Shown here: one piece after another, positions 31,274 through 41,248 of the stretch
Position numbering within the stretch: position 1 is the first letter of the stretch
Layout of the letters: each line of letters starts with the position of its first letter
From: Siphlonurus alternatus
Taxonomy: Eukaryota; Arthropoda; Insecta; Ephemeroptera; Siphlonuridae
Direction of reading: 5' to 3'
Assembly (NCBI GenBank): GCA_949825025.1
Contig: OX463778.1
Span: forward strand, 27,709,551 to 27,773,550
DNA: 64,000 bases
Position numbers and translations under genes: made by a program
Notes under the pieces: generated by a model
Seen by the model: only the letters and a program-made list of their open reading frames with translations
Told to the model about the DNA's origin: nothing
Databases searched by the model: none

Positions 31274-34200
31274 ATGTTACCATTGTATTTTTTATTGTAT
31301 ATATATATACATGCGATCAATTTTACTTGCATGCATTGTTAGATTAGCTTAGTCCTATTTTAATGAATCAAAGTTAAGTAGAGCTGATTGCAAAGCATGT
31401 AGGAGATTAATAATTAATTAAAAGACTGGAGTTGCGCTTGTGACGTAGCGAGCATTGGTGTGGTGTTGGGATCATACTGAGCATCAGAGCACTCCTTATT
31501 TGCGCCCGTCCAGCGAGAGAAAGTCCTCCCTCAGACCACCTAAAGCGATCCTCGGAGATTTGTGACCCGCCTAAATGATAGCGGTGACGATGATGTAGCA
31601 TTACCATGGAGAATTATTTTTATAGTCCAAAAAGACACTCTTATTCTACAACCTACACATGTGTTTTTTTAAAAGTAAATTTAATAAATGATATTAAAAA
31701 TTATTATTGATAATTTTGTTTAAAAAAATTAACTAATAATAAAATAGTTAGATCTATATTGTATTATATCTTTTTAATTTTAATTCCAAAAAATACTGAC
31801 AGTTCCTGACATCTGGTGGTCAAACTTCACAACAGGAGGTCTTGCACGCACGAATATAATTTTTATTCCACACCCACATAGAACTCAGCGGGGAATAAAA
31901 TAGTAACAATTTAAGTTCTGACGATCATGTGCAATCGTAAATTACGTTCAAACTTATGACAGGAGCATTTATTTGTGTTAAGAAGAGAAGCCTGTTAACA
32001 CCCAAGTAAAAAAAAAAGTTTCGTGCATGAGACCTCACGTTAAACTAGATGTAATTTACACCAAGTTATTGTTGGAGCGTTCCTTGTAACTGAAAAACCA
32101 GCCCTGAAAATGGGTGTGTATTTAATGCCAGCAATATTAACTACTGTGTGGACTAGTATGAATCAGTTACCTTGGTATAATTATTATATTCAGCGTTCTT
32201 GATTGGATTATTTAATTGCGTTATATCGGCAACAACTGATTTCAACGAACGTAAATAACTTATCTTAAAATATGACTTTTTTTTTTTTTATGCCAAGTGT
32301 TTGAGTTTCAAGATAGTAATGGTTTGTTTAAGAATTCATGTCTCAAAGTCAATGGTCATACTATTGTTAAAAAAAAAAATCTCAGCAAGTAGTAAGTAGG
32401 TGCTGTTTGTTCATATGTGCTTCAAATTCCTTCCATCAATTGAAAATTCAATCATTCATTGCGTACAAAACATTAAAAAGAGTAATTTATTTCAAATTAC
32501 AAGCTACAATTTCGTACAAAAACCTTGCCCGACTGACTATATATACCTTTAGATTTAGACTCTCATGTCTTTACATGGAACCAACTTTCAAAATACCACA
32601 AAAATATTTGATTTTTTTTAAAGGCTCATCTTCGATTCTTGTCGTGTCAACTGTTACAAGAAAATGTTCCATTGTTGCGAGGTGCCGTACAAGGCGATCT
32701 GTGATGATCGCTGAGTAGTCCCGCGGACCGCGCCCAGCTGCTGCGGTGACGGCCGCTCCGGCGCATCAAGGCAATCAGGTCGCCGCCGCGGATGAGAACG
32801 ACCGCCCGCAAAACCCGACGCCAACCGACAATCTCATAAAACTGGAAATATATTTTTTTCTTATTATTTGGCCTCTAAACGTTTTTGAAGGATGAGCCGT
32901 TCAGAAAAAGGAGAAGTGACTTTTAGATGATACGCCAAACTAGAGTTACTTCGGCTCCTTTGTGACATTTTTTTGTACAATGTGAAGTTTACTATTAATA
33001 AAATTTTAATGGTCATATGACTGAAACTTTTGTATGTTTTTTTATAATTTTTTGTTATCATCATTGAAACGTTTAACACTAAGCGTTATTAATTGAAAAA
33101 AATTACATTGTACTCATGGACCCATGGCAATTATTACACTGCACTGCCGTGATATTTTTATTAATTTAGCATAAATTAAAAAAAAAAATGCGACTGAAAT
33201 TGTTTTTTGACTAACTTCATTTGTAGGTACTGAATCAATTTGAAATTTATTTTTAATTATGCCTCTTCTTCAAACTATTAGTATAAATTCGTTTATTGCA
33301 TTGAACTTATACTTGTGTTACTGTAAATTTTCCTGATCTAACAATTAGAAAGGTTGTATGTTAATTCAGCTTGAATAAAAAAAAGAACGGTTGAAGTCGA
33401 TAAAATGTTTTGATGGTTGGCCTCGCTCCTCGCCCTACAAGCTGACACCTTCGACCGGCTTATCTGACCAGCCTCGATCGTCTCGTGCCCCTAGACCGAC
33501 ACTTAGAGCTGCGGCGTTCGATTAAAATGTCAGCCATGTCTGGCAATTATGTCTGCTGGAATGAATTAATTTTCATAATCTACAAGTGAGAGAGAGAGAG
33601 AGAGTCCATTTATTACAACGCAATCACATTTAAGTCAGTAAGAATCAATATCGGTTTAAAACTGTCAAACTTGAACTTCATGTAAGGAGTTTTGTTATAA
33701 TTACACATTTTCAAATGGTATTTACTATAAAAGGTTATTTACATTCTCAGTGATTTTTTTTAAGTGATGTGACATTAATATTGTGCACGCAGTCATAAAA
33801 TAAAATAAAATAAAATTGCGTCGCATTGTGGCCGGCGCTCGTGTAAATTCACTGCAAAATACCTCCATGTTTATTTCAGAATTAATTTTTAGCAATTTTC
33901 ATCCAACTTCGAGGCATGAAATATTTCGTCATTGCATATTTTTTAAAGTAAATTTGTTGTACAAATTTACATGTCCCTACCACTAGATGATTGGTCCATG
34001 ATCTGGGTGCACCAACAGCCCACACATATCTCATGCAAGTGCAGTGCTTTCTACTGCAATTATGCAGCGAACGGGAGAGTGCATAGATCTGTCTTCGTTC
34101 ACTTCGCCGTAGAGTGATGTAAAATCAAGATAACGAGACAAACTTATAATTTGTATTTATTACTGGATCTCATTATACACTTTGTGCTCTGTACATAATA

Positions 34201-35211
34201 ATCATGCCTAGGTAGATACAGAGAAATTGAAGTAATAATGTAATAATCAACTCAATTATTAAGTATAACAGGCTGCCAAGACTTTATAACATATAAAAAA
34301 TATATATAGTTGTTATTGTTGTGTGAACTTGTGGTTATGTTTTTTTTTTATTAATATTTTTTTTTTTAATTTTAATAAATATTTACTAAAATTCTTAAAA
34401 ACTACAAAACCTCTTTTTTTTTTTAATTTGCACATGTCAAAACAATCTGCAAACATGATTTTATTCTCTTCTCTCCCTTTTTTTTTTTTTTTTTTTTTTT
34501 TCTTCTCTCAATTTCTTTCAATGATAAATATTTTGCTTTAAGATATTTTAATGATTTTTTTTTCTAATCTAAACGTTAGCGAGAAGAGGTGGAGAAACTA
34601 GATCTTTCAATCCAGGCTCATACAAATTTATGTATTAGTTCCTATATAGTTTTAAAATAATTATCCCCGGTTAAGACCTCAAATTTGCATTAATTAGTCA
34701 TTTTGAAAAGTTATTATAGTTTCAACATGTTTTGATTGATGGCTTATTTAAAGAAAATTATATTAGGAGGATACAGCTTGGATTGAACTTTGCATACTAG
34801 GTCATAGGTCTTGGCTAACATAAACAAACACATTTCTATTTACTGATCTTAATTATCTCTATAATTAGAATTAAATTATATTAAACACCATCATCATATT
34901 AAAATACAATGTTAACATTAAAATGACCTTTAATTTAAATTACAAAGTTTTACAGCATAAAATTAAGTATATAGAAATCACGTTTTATGTAACACGTTTT
35001 TAAAAAATACAAAAAAACATGAGATTCCATTGATTATTTAATAAGTGTAAATGAGAGGAATAATTTGGTGTAGTGGAGTGTTAATTACCTCTCATTAGGG
35101 AGGCGCGAATGCCTCCCTCTTTTAATTGTGTCGCGTGGCTCGCCGTGACCTCCAGGGCGCCAGAGGTCACCGGCCTCGCGAGTACAGCGACCAGCAGCAA
35201 GGTACTGCTCT
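31274..35211. other. Gene-free AT-rich DNA with GC-rich islands
   Basis: GC-rich islands lie at about 31430-31600, 32640-32840, 33420-33540 and 35090-35211. None holds a supported exon. The last one contains a stem-loop (GGGAGGC-GCGAAT-GCCTCCC, about 35098-35117) and is interrupted at 35226 by the large retrotransposon. A run of about 25 T is at 34477-34501. Confidence 0.5.
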
Positions 35212-35225
35212 TATCGCAAGTTCCT
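35212..35225. repeat. 14-bp target-site duplication, left copy
   Basis: TATCGCAAGTTCCT here is repeated exactly at 41235-41248, on the other side of the retrotransposon. It marks the 3' border of the minus-strand element. Confidence 0.92.
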
Positions 35226-35542
35226 TCTTCTTCTTCTTAATTACATTCTTGGAAATTAGCCTGAGGGCTATACATCCACGTACGAAGTAACTTGGTATGT
35301 TTGGGTTGGTTGTATCTTGGCTCAGGGTTTAGTAGATAGGGCTTATATTTGGTTGAGGTAATTTGTGGTTAATTAATAGCTTACTATGCACTGTGAAGGG
35401 GGACTAATTTACCAACACCTCTTCTGCCAGCTCGGTCCACAGCGGCTACCTGGATATGGAGACCTTTGTTAGAAACAGTAGGACAGACAACCACTCAGTG
35501 CATGTATTTGTAATAGGTAAATGAGGTTGTTTAGGTTATGGT

Positions 35543-38500
35543 TTATATAGGCATTTTAGATTGTATAACAAATGATACAATAGCATCGTTAATATCAGAA
35601 TTGTTTAAGGACAACAAATTATTGAGATCAAATGGAGCATATTGGTTTAGGTTATTAAGAGTGATAATAAATGGGGCCCTGAGCTGATCTGCAATTGGGC
35701 AATGAAAAATCATATGCTGAGGACTAGCTAATGGATTACCACAGTTACAGTTAGAGTTATCAATTATGTTAAATCTGGCCAAGTGAGCAGGACTAAGATT
35801 GTGGCCAATTCTAAGTCTGGATAAGGTTGAATGGTAATTCCTACCCTTAAATATACGCTTATATATTGGTTTGTTAGGTAGTGTGCTTTGGATTTGTTGG
35901 TACCATGAAGGGGGATCCCTTACTAGACTATCCCACTGATTGTTCCATGACATTGTAAACTTGTCTTTGATGTATTGCTTTAAATCACTGACAGGTAATT
36001 GGAGGTTGACAATATCACCAGATGTTGCAGCAAGTTTAGCCATCTCATCACATATCTCGTTGCCTAGAATGCCACAGTGGCTCGGAATCCATACAAGTTC
36101 AATAATATTACCAACTTTTTGCAATGAAGATATCTTGGTTCTAATGTCGAAGATGAGCCAGTTGGTATTTACCTTAAGAGAGTTTGAAACCAGAGCTTGC
36201 AGAACACTTTTTGAGTCGGAGAAAATTGCAGCTGGGCTAATATTGTGGTCCAGGATATGACTTAGAGCTTGTGAAATAGCATATGCTTCAGCTGTAAAAA
36301 CGCTACATTGAGACGGTAATTTGTAGTTTCTGATTATTCTATCTCTTCTCGTAATAAATGCTGCACCAACAGACTCATTGCATTTAGATCCATCTGTGTA
36401 AATATGGTAATGTAGTGGGAAGTTAACTTTTATATACTCTTTGCAAAGTTCATTAGCATAATTGTCAACTTGCCTGGTTTCTTGCGTAACATCAATAAAG
36501 TGAGGTGTGATTTCATTAGTGATAATTTCATAATCAGATGAAAAACATGGTTGAATTAATGATGATCTTAATGAAACTTGAAATGAAACAATGTTATTTA
36601 AACTTTGCACTAATATTGGAAGTTTTTTATGAGACCAGTATGCTGCAGGCTTGTTGATTTGAGTATTCAGAGCTCTAATACTTTTAAGAATAGATGAGTT
36701 TTCATAGTTATGCAATTTGAGGCAGAACATGTCACTGACATATTGAAAGCGTAAAACTAATGGAGGAATAAACGCTTCTGCCTGCAATGCCTGGATAGGC
36801 GATGATTTGAATGCACCAAGAATAAGACGTAAGGCCATGTTTTGTACACGGTCTAGTTGTTTTAAAGCTGAGTTACTCGCAGAGCCATAAAGGAAGCATC
36901 CATATTCAATCTTTGATCTCACCAAGGATTTGTACATCAAGCTTGCCGTAGCAGGGTCAGCGCCCCACCAGATACTACAAGTGGCTTTTATAGTGTTGAG
37001 AGCTCGTAGGCACGAAGAAGTCAATGTAGAGATGTGTTGATTCCAGTTAAGTTTATGATCTAGGGTTAACCCAAGAAATTTTTTAGTGCGGACAAATTTG
37101 ATTTGGTACTTATCATACTGAATGCTCAGAGTATTTAAATCAGCAGTTCTTTCAGTGTGTCTAGTAAACAAAATAGCTGAACTTTTTTGCGGATTAACAT
37201 CCAGATGAGACATTTGGAGCCAATATCTAAGAATTTTGATGGCATCCTCAATTGCTTTGATTGCTTGGTTTATTGACTTGTTTCTTACATATATAGCCAA
37301 GTCATCCACAAACAGAGAACTTTTTATGACATATGGGAACTCAGCAATCAAACTAACCGTATAGATTAAAAACAACTTGGGGCTTAGAACAGATCCTTGT
37401 TGTAGACCTCTATACATTGTTCTTGTAGCATTGACTCCTCGTGTTCCAATTTGATAGATCCTTTTGGTTAGATAGTTTTTAAGAAATTTGCAGATTGAGA
37501 TAGGTAAACCTAGTGATCTTGCCCTGTCTATAAGGGTAGGGATGTGAACATTGTCGAAAGCAGAGGTTATGTCGAAAAAAGCACAGACAGTATTTTGTTT
37601 TTGTCCAAATCCTAATTGAACTTCAGTTACTAATGAAGATAAATTATTTAGACAGCTCATACCTTTTCTGCATCCAGTTAAGTTTTGAGGAAAAGCATCA
37701 TTGTGTTCCAAGAACCAACATAGACGTCTATCAATTAGCTTCTCGAATAGTTTAGCGACACATGAGGATTGAGCTATTGGACGATACGAAGACGTGAGTC
37801 CTTTTTGTTTGCCTGGCTTTAAAACTGGGTTAATGAGGACCTCAAGCCAAGGTTGAGGTATGATTCCAGTTCTCCATACAACATTATATATTTTCAGTAA
37901 TTCAGACTTCGCTTCACAGGGGAGGTGATTAATCATATTGTAATTAATTTCATCTAGTCCAGGGGCAGAGTTATTAGTTTCACCAAGAGCCAAATAGAGT
38001 TCTTCCAAAATGAAGTCAAAATGCAGCTCGTCAATTAAGTTTGGTTCTATATCAAACATGATGAGCTCCTCGGCAGATGGTACATATGGTGGGCACATTG
38101 AGGCAGCGTAGTTTTCCATGTTTAACGAAGCACATTGTTCAGGTACAGAGTTCTTGGTGATACCTATACGATAAGCCTTAATTGATTTCCATACCTGACT
38201 AACAGGAGTGTTACGATTGAGTGTGGTACAAAATGATCTCCATCCATTCTTTTTTTCTCTTTTATTGGTTTTTGTAGCTAAGGCAGACACTCTGTTAATT
38301 TCAATAAGCTTGGCACTTGTCAGGAATTTTCTACCTTCTCTAGTCTTTTGTTTGCGTAGGTTTCTCGCATCGCTACATTTTTGGTTAAACCAATAATTTG
38401 CAGGATGGATACGTTTGTTTGGGTTAAACGCAGTCTTACGAGGAATACTAGCTTCAGCTGCAGATTGTATAATATTAATAAAATTGTTGTAGGAGTCATG

Positions 38501-39301
38501 TATAGAGTTGGATAATTTATAATTTTTAATATTATTATTTATTTCTTCTTGATATTTAACCCAATTAGCTTTGCGGAAGTTCCGTTTATTAAAAGATAAT
38601 TTATTGAAGTGAGGAACACTCAGAAGTTCAAATTTAGAGATGGTTGGTAAGTGGTCGCTTCCAATACAATCTTCCCATACTTCAAATGAAGCTGTAATAC
38701 CCAAAGCCGGAGTAATAACAGTTAAATCAATGGCATTAGCATGCTGGTTTGGTTGAGGTATACGGGTAGGGGAGCCGTCATTAAGAAGAATAAGGTTCTC
38801 TTGATCTAAAAAGTTATACATATCCCTCCCCCTTTTGTTGGAGTCGAAGCACCCCCAAGTGGTATGTCGAGCGTTGAAGTCACCGACCAAGACAAATTCA
38901 CCAGTAGATAAAGATTTAATATTATGAAGAATGGCAGGAGATAACGTAGTATTGGGCGCTGCATAGACTGCCATAATAGTAAAACTAGTACCCTCAAAAT
39001 GAACATTGGCTGCCACTACTTCAGGATTATTTGGTGTGTTATTATATTCTATCACTTGAAACTTAATACCTTTTTTGATAAATAATGCCACACCACCTTT
39101 ACCACTTTGAAATGAATGATGTATAATCTTGTAATGTTTATACCTAGGTGTGTGGTTTGGGATGAGTTTAGTTTCGGTGACAGCACAAATGTGAGTGTTA
39201 GATTCGTAAAGAAAGTCTTCAAATGCATGCTTTTTATGACGTAAACCACGAGCGTTCCAGTTTGTGATGATCAGTTCTTTAGTTATCTGTTGTCCTGCCA
39301 T
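35543..39301 (-). CDS. Non-LTR retrotransposon ORF2: endonuclease, reverse transcriptase, RNase H
   Basis: The polyprotein nicks target DNA and copies the element RNA at the nick. I take the ATG at 39301 (MAGQQITKEL) as the start; the frame is open nine codons further upstream but has only TTG there. This gives 1252 residues. The N-terminus is an apurinic-type endonuclease: NWNARGL near residue 16, GDFNARHTTWG near 139 and GSDHLP near 210. The reverse transcriptase follows: FFDITSAFDN, then GLQQGSVLSPKLF, then the catalytic FVDDLAIY near 664 (F-V instead of the common Y-A before DD). RNase H I comes next: HIYTDGS near 967, TAEAYAIS, FSDSKS and WIPSHCGILGNEICDEMA near 1070-1087, so all four acidic positions and the late H are present. 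A CxC...HxxxxC cluster (NCNCGN...HMIFHC) lies near 1183-1202. No stops or frameshifts were found. It acts in a ribonucleoprotein with ORF1 and the element RNA. Confidence 0.95.
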   Translation of the reverse strand: MAGQQITKELIITNWNARGLRHKKHAFEDFLYESNTHICAVTETKLIPNHTPRYKHYKIIHHSFQSGKGGVALFIKKGIKFQVIEYNNTPNNPEVVAANVHFEGTSFTIMAVYAAPNTTLSPAILHNIKSLSTGEFVLVGDFNARHTTWGCFDSNKRGRDMYNFLDQENLILLNDGSPTRIPQPNQHANAIDLTVITPALGITASFEVWEDCIGSDHLPTISKFELLSVPHFNKLSFNKRNFRKANWVKYQEEINNNIKNYKLSNSIHDSYNNFINIIQSAAEASIPRKTAFNPNKRIHPANYWFNQKCSDARNLRKQKTREGRKFLTSAKLIEINRVSALATKTNKREKKNGWRSFCTTLNRNTPVSQVWKSIKAYRIGITKNSVPEQCASLNMENYAASMCPPYVPSAEELIMFDIEPNLIDELHFDFILEELYLALGETNNSAPGLDEINYNMINHLPCEAKSELLKIYNVVWRTGIIPQPWLEVLINPVLKPGKQKGLTSSYRPIAQSSCVAKLFEKLIDRRLCWFLEHNDAFPQNLTGCRKGMSCLNNLSSLVTEVQLGFGQKQNTVCAFFDITSAFDNVHIPTLIDRARSLGLPISICKFLKNYLTKRIYQIGTRGVNATRTMYRGLQQGSVLSPKLFLIYTVSLIAEFPYVIKSSLFVDDLAIYVRNKSINQAIKAIEDAIKILRYWLQMSHLDVNPQKSSAILFTRHTERTADLNTLSIQYDKYQIKFVRTKKFLGLTLDHKLNWNQHISTLTSSCLRALNTIKATCSIWWGADPATASLMYKSLVRSKIEYGCFLYGSASNSALKQLDRVQNMALRLILGAFKSSPIQALQAEAFIPPLVLRFQYVSDMFCLKLHNYENSSILKSIRALNTQINKPAAYWSHKKLPILVQSLNNIVSFQVSLRSSLIQPCFSSDYEIITNEITPHFIDVTQETRQVDNYANELCKEYIKVNFPLHYHIYTDGSKCNESVGAAFITRRDRIIRNYKLPSQCSVFTAEAYAISQALSHILDHNISPAAIFSDSKSVLQALVSNSLKVNTNWLIFDIRTKISSLQKVGNIIELVWIPSHCGILGNEICDEMAKLAATSGDIVNLQLPVSDLKQYIKDKFTMSWNNQWDSLVRDPPSWYQQIQSTLPNKPIYKRIFKGRNYHSTLSRLRIGHNLSPAHLARFNIIDNSNCNCGNPLASPQHMIFHCPIADQLRAPFIITLNNLNQYAPFDLNNLLSLNNSDINDAIVSFVIQSKMPI

Positions 39302-41060
39302 TTTGATGATTAGAGAAGTGAGATGCAATGAGCTCAGGTAATTGTGCTTTAATGTTGTCTAGTATATTTGTAACTGCTGATTCTATAATGCTTTTTGGGT
39401 CTACAATTTTATTGATAGCTTCAAAGTATTCTCCCTTTTTATCCTGTAGTTGTTTTAGCTGCCAAGTGTATACATTGTGAGATGTTTGAAGAGCAATTTG
39501 ATCTATAGTTTCTTTACTAAGAGTAATGGCATTGTCAAAATTTGATTCTTGAGTCTCAGGTATGTAGCGTACACCATCGCTTCTTACGAGGGCTCTTGGA
39601 GAGGATGGGCTACTAGGAGTTTGCTGGTAGGAGCGCGACTGAGGAGTCGCTGGTAAGTTGGGTCTGGGTCTGGCAAGTACAGTTGAGTACGGACTTTGAG
39701 ACTGCCTGATGGAAGAAATTGGAGAACGAGTTATGGGTGGAAAATGATTTATACTGGATTTTGGATTCGAATAAGCTGTAGCTTGAGATGAGGAAGGGAG
39801 AGGAAACGACTGGCTTTCAGGGGTGTAACCTCTCCGTTGCTTTAAGTCGAGGTGGCTATGCGGAGCTTGGTTGGCTTGTTCGATGACTCGTTGTTTTTCA
39901 CTTTGGTAAGTAGGACATTGTGGATTGTTGGCTGGGTGGTCACCAGAGCAATGAACACAGTGGGGTTGAGTAGACTTATCACAAGAGTTTGTAGAATGGT
40001 TGCTTCCGCAATGCATGCATCTAACCTGGCTTCTACAGTGCTTAGCAACATGTCTGTAACGCAAGCAGTTGTAGCACTGTGTGACTCTAGGAATGTATAC
40101 ATCAACTTTATAGTAACGATGAAAGAGACGCACCCCGTCAGTTGGCAGGGAGTTGCCCTCAAAGTGAATTGCAACAGTGGTTAAATTTTTAAATCTAGGG
40201 TTTCTTGTATTTTCATCAGCTGATTCTTGTATGCGAAAACGTCTAATATTAGTGATGGATTTAGAACGACACACCAAGTTTTCCCATAGCTCCCCGTCAG
40301 TGATTTCAGGATCTACATCTCTAATGACGCCCACTATTTCAACCGCAGATGAGGGGATATAAGCAATTGCTTTGTTTTGTTCAAGGTTAATTGTAGGAAA
40401 TAGTGAAACAAAATTATTGGCTCTCATAGCAGTAGTAAATTGGAATGTGAAGCGGTTTTTGCCTGTACTAGCAAATATGTCTTCATCAGAACCACTAGTT
40501 TTTAAGAAGGGCAAGAATGCTTTTGCTTGAGACTTATGGGACATGTTTGTAATAATGCAGCCTTCCACGCCCTCCACATGCACAGAAAATGGACCATAAT
40601 GAGAGCGAGGGTATCTATTGAGAGATCTACGATCAATTTGTGGTGATTTCCTAGCATGTTTATTTCCAGAATTTATATTTTCTGAAGATTCATTTGAGTC
40701 TGTACGAGCACGTTTTTCTTGAGGAGATTGTGAGGCTTGAGAAGACCTGTTGCTTGTTTGTTGATCATTGTTATCATCACATTCCACTTCCATGGTATGC
40801 ATACTATTGCTTGATTCAGCAGGTTGGGGCATGTCGCTGGTTATTTGTGAGCTGCTGCATTGCTCCATTATTTGATTTTGATTATTAATATGACTTATAA
40901 GAATTGGGTCATCATTATCCAAAGCCTCATACAAGTTATTTGAGATGGGAATACCACTATAATTGCGTACGTTCAGAGAAGAAACAAGATTAGAATTATT
41001 ACCTATGGGTGGGACTTTGAATTGATCAAAGTATCCACTGGGAGGGCCTTTTTTGGCCAT
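39279..41060 (-). CDS. Non-LTR retrotransposon ORF1: gag-like nucleic-acid-binding protein
   Basis: A 593-residue protein expected to coat element RNA. The ATG at 41060 (MAKKGPPSGY) sits in a CCCATGG context and is the best start; the frame is open five codons further up, but only from TTG. The first ~150 residues are polar and rich in S, N and Q, with a basic patch (EKRARTD). A central region (about 160-325) leads to three zinc knuckles at about residues 329-388: CYNCLRYRHVAKHC (CX2CX4HX4C), CMHCGSNHSTNSC (CX2CX3HX4C) and CVHCSGDHPANNPQC (CX2CX3HX6C). A proline/serine-rich segment follows, then a C-terminal stretch with coiled-coil-like character (ETIDQIALQTSHNVYTWQ). This is the domain plan of Jockey/I-type ORF1 proteins. 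The stop codon overlaps the start of ORF2 by 23 bases. Confidence 0.93.
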   Translation of the reverse strand: MAKKGPPSGYFDQFKVPPIGNNSNLVSSLNVRNYSGIPISNNLYEALDNDDPILISHINNQNQIMEQCSSSQITSDMPQPAESSNSMHTMEVECDDNNDQQTSNRSSQASQSPQEKRARTDSNESSENINSGNKHARKSPQIDRRSLNRYPRSHYGPFSVHVEGVEGCIITNMSHKSQAKAFLPFLKTSGSDEDIFASTGKNRFTFQFTTAMRANNFVSLFPTINLEQNKAIAYIPSSAVEIVGVIRDVDPEITDGELWENLVCRSKSITNIRRFRIQESADENTRNPRFKNLTTVAIHFEGNSLPTDGVRLFHRYYKVDVYIPRVTQCYNCLRYRHVAKHCRSQVRCMHCGSNHSTNSCDKSTQPHCVHCSGDHPANNPQCPTYQSEKQRVIEQANQAPHSHLDLKQRRGYTPESQSFPLPSSSQATAYSNPKSSINHFPPITRSPISSIRQSQSPYSTVLARPRPNLPATPQSRSYQQTPSSPSSPRALVRSDGVRYIPETQESNFDNAITLSKETIDQIALQTSHNVYTWQLKQLQDKKGEYFEAINKIVDPKSIIESAVTNILDNIKAQLPELIASHFSNHQNGRTTDN

Positions 41061-41234
41061 GGGCCGGGACCCCAAGTGAAAAAATTAGCTATACCAGTAC
41101 TATAGTGTGTGTAAGACAGAATACAAATAGATAGGAATAGGTTGTAGATGGAAATAGGTATAAATTAATTGAAAAATTACCTGAGCCAAGAAGACACGTC
41201 TGTTCACCTCACAAGCAAGATGGCGTTTTTTTTC

Positions 41235-41248
41235 TATCGCAAGTTCCT
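41235..41248. repeat. 14-bp target-site duplication, right copy
   Basis: TATCGCAAGTTCCT, identical to 35212-35225. It marks the 5' border of the minus-strand retrotransposon. Joining the two flanks at this word gives the empty site. Confidence 0.92.

Larger units (their letters stand above)
35226..41234 (-). mobile_element. Full-length non-LTR retrotransposon (I/Jockey-type, with RNase H)
   Basis: The element is about 6.0 kb, read on the minus strand: a 5' leader of about 175 bases, ORF1 (gag-like), a 23-base overlap, ORF2 (endonuclease-RT-RNase H), a 3' region of about 317 bases, and a short AAG-repeat tail. A perfect 14-bp duplication (TATCGCAAGTTCCT) flanks it at 35212-35225 and 41235-41248, so both ends are defined. 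Both ORFs are uninterrupted, which points to a recent insertion of a possibly active copy. RNase H after the RT is known from I, LOA, Outcast, Ingi and some R1-type families. I place it in that broad group; a phylogeny of the RT would settle the clade. It inserted inside a small GC-rich island. Confidence 0.95.
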
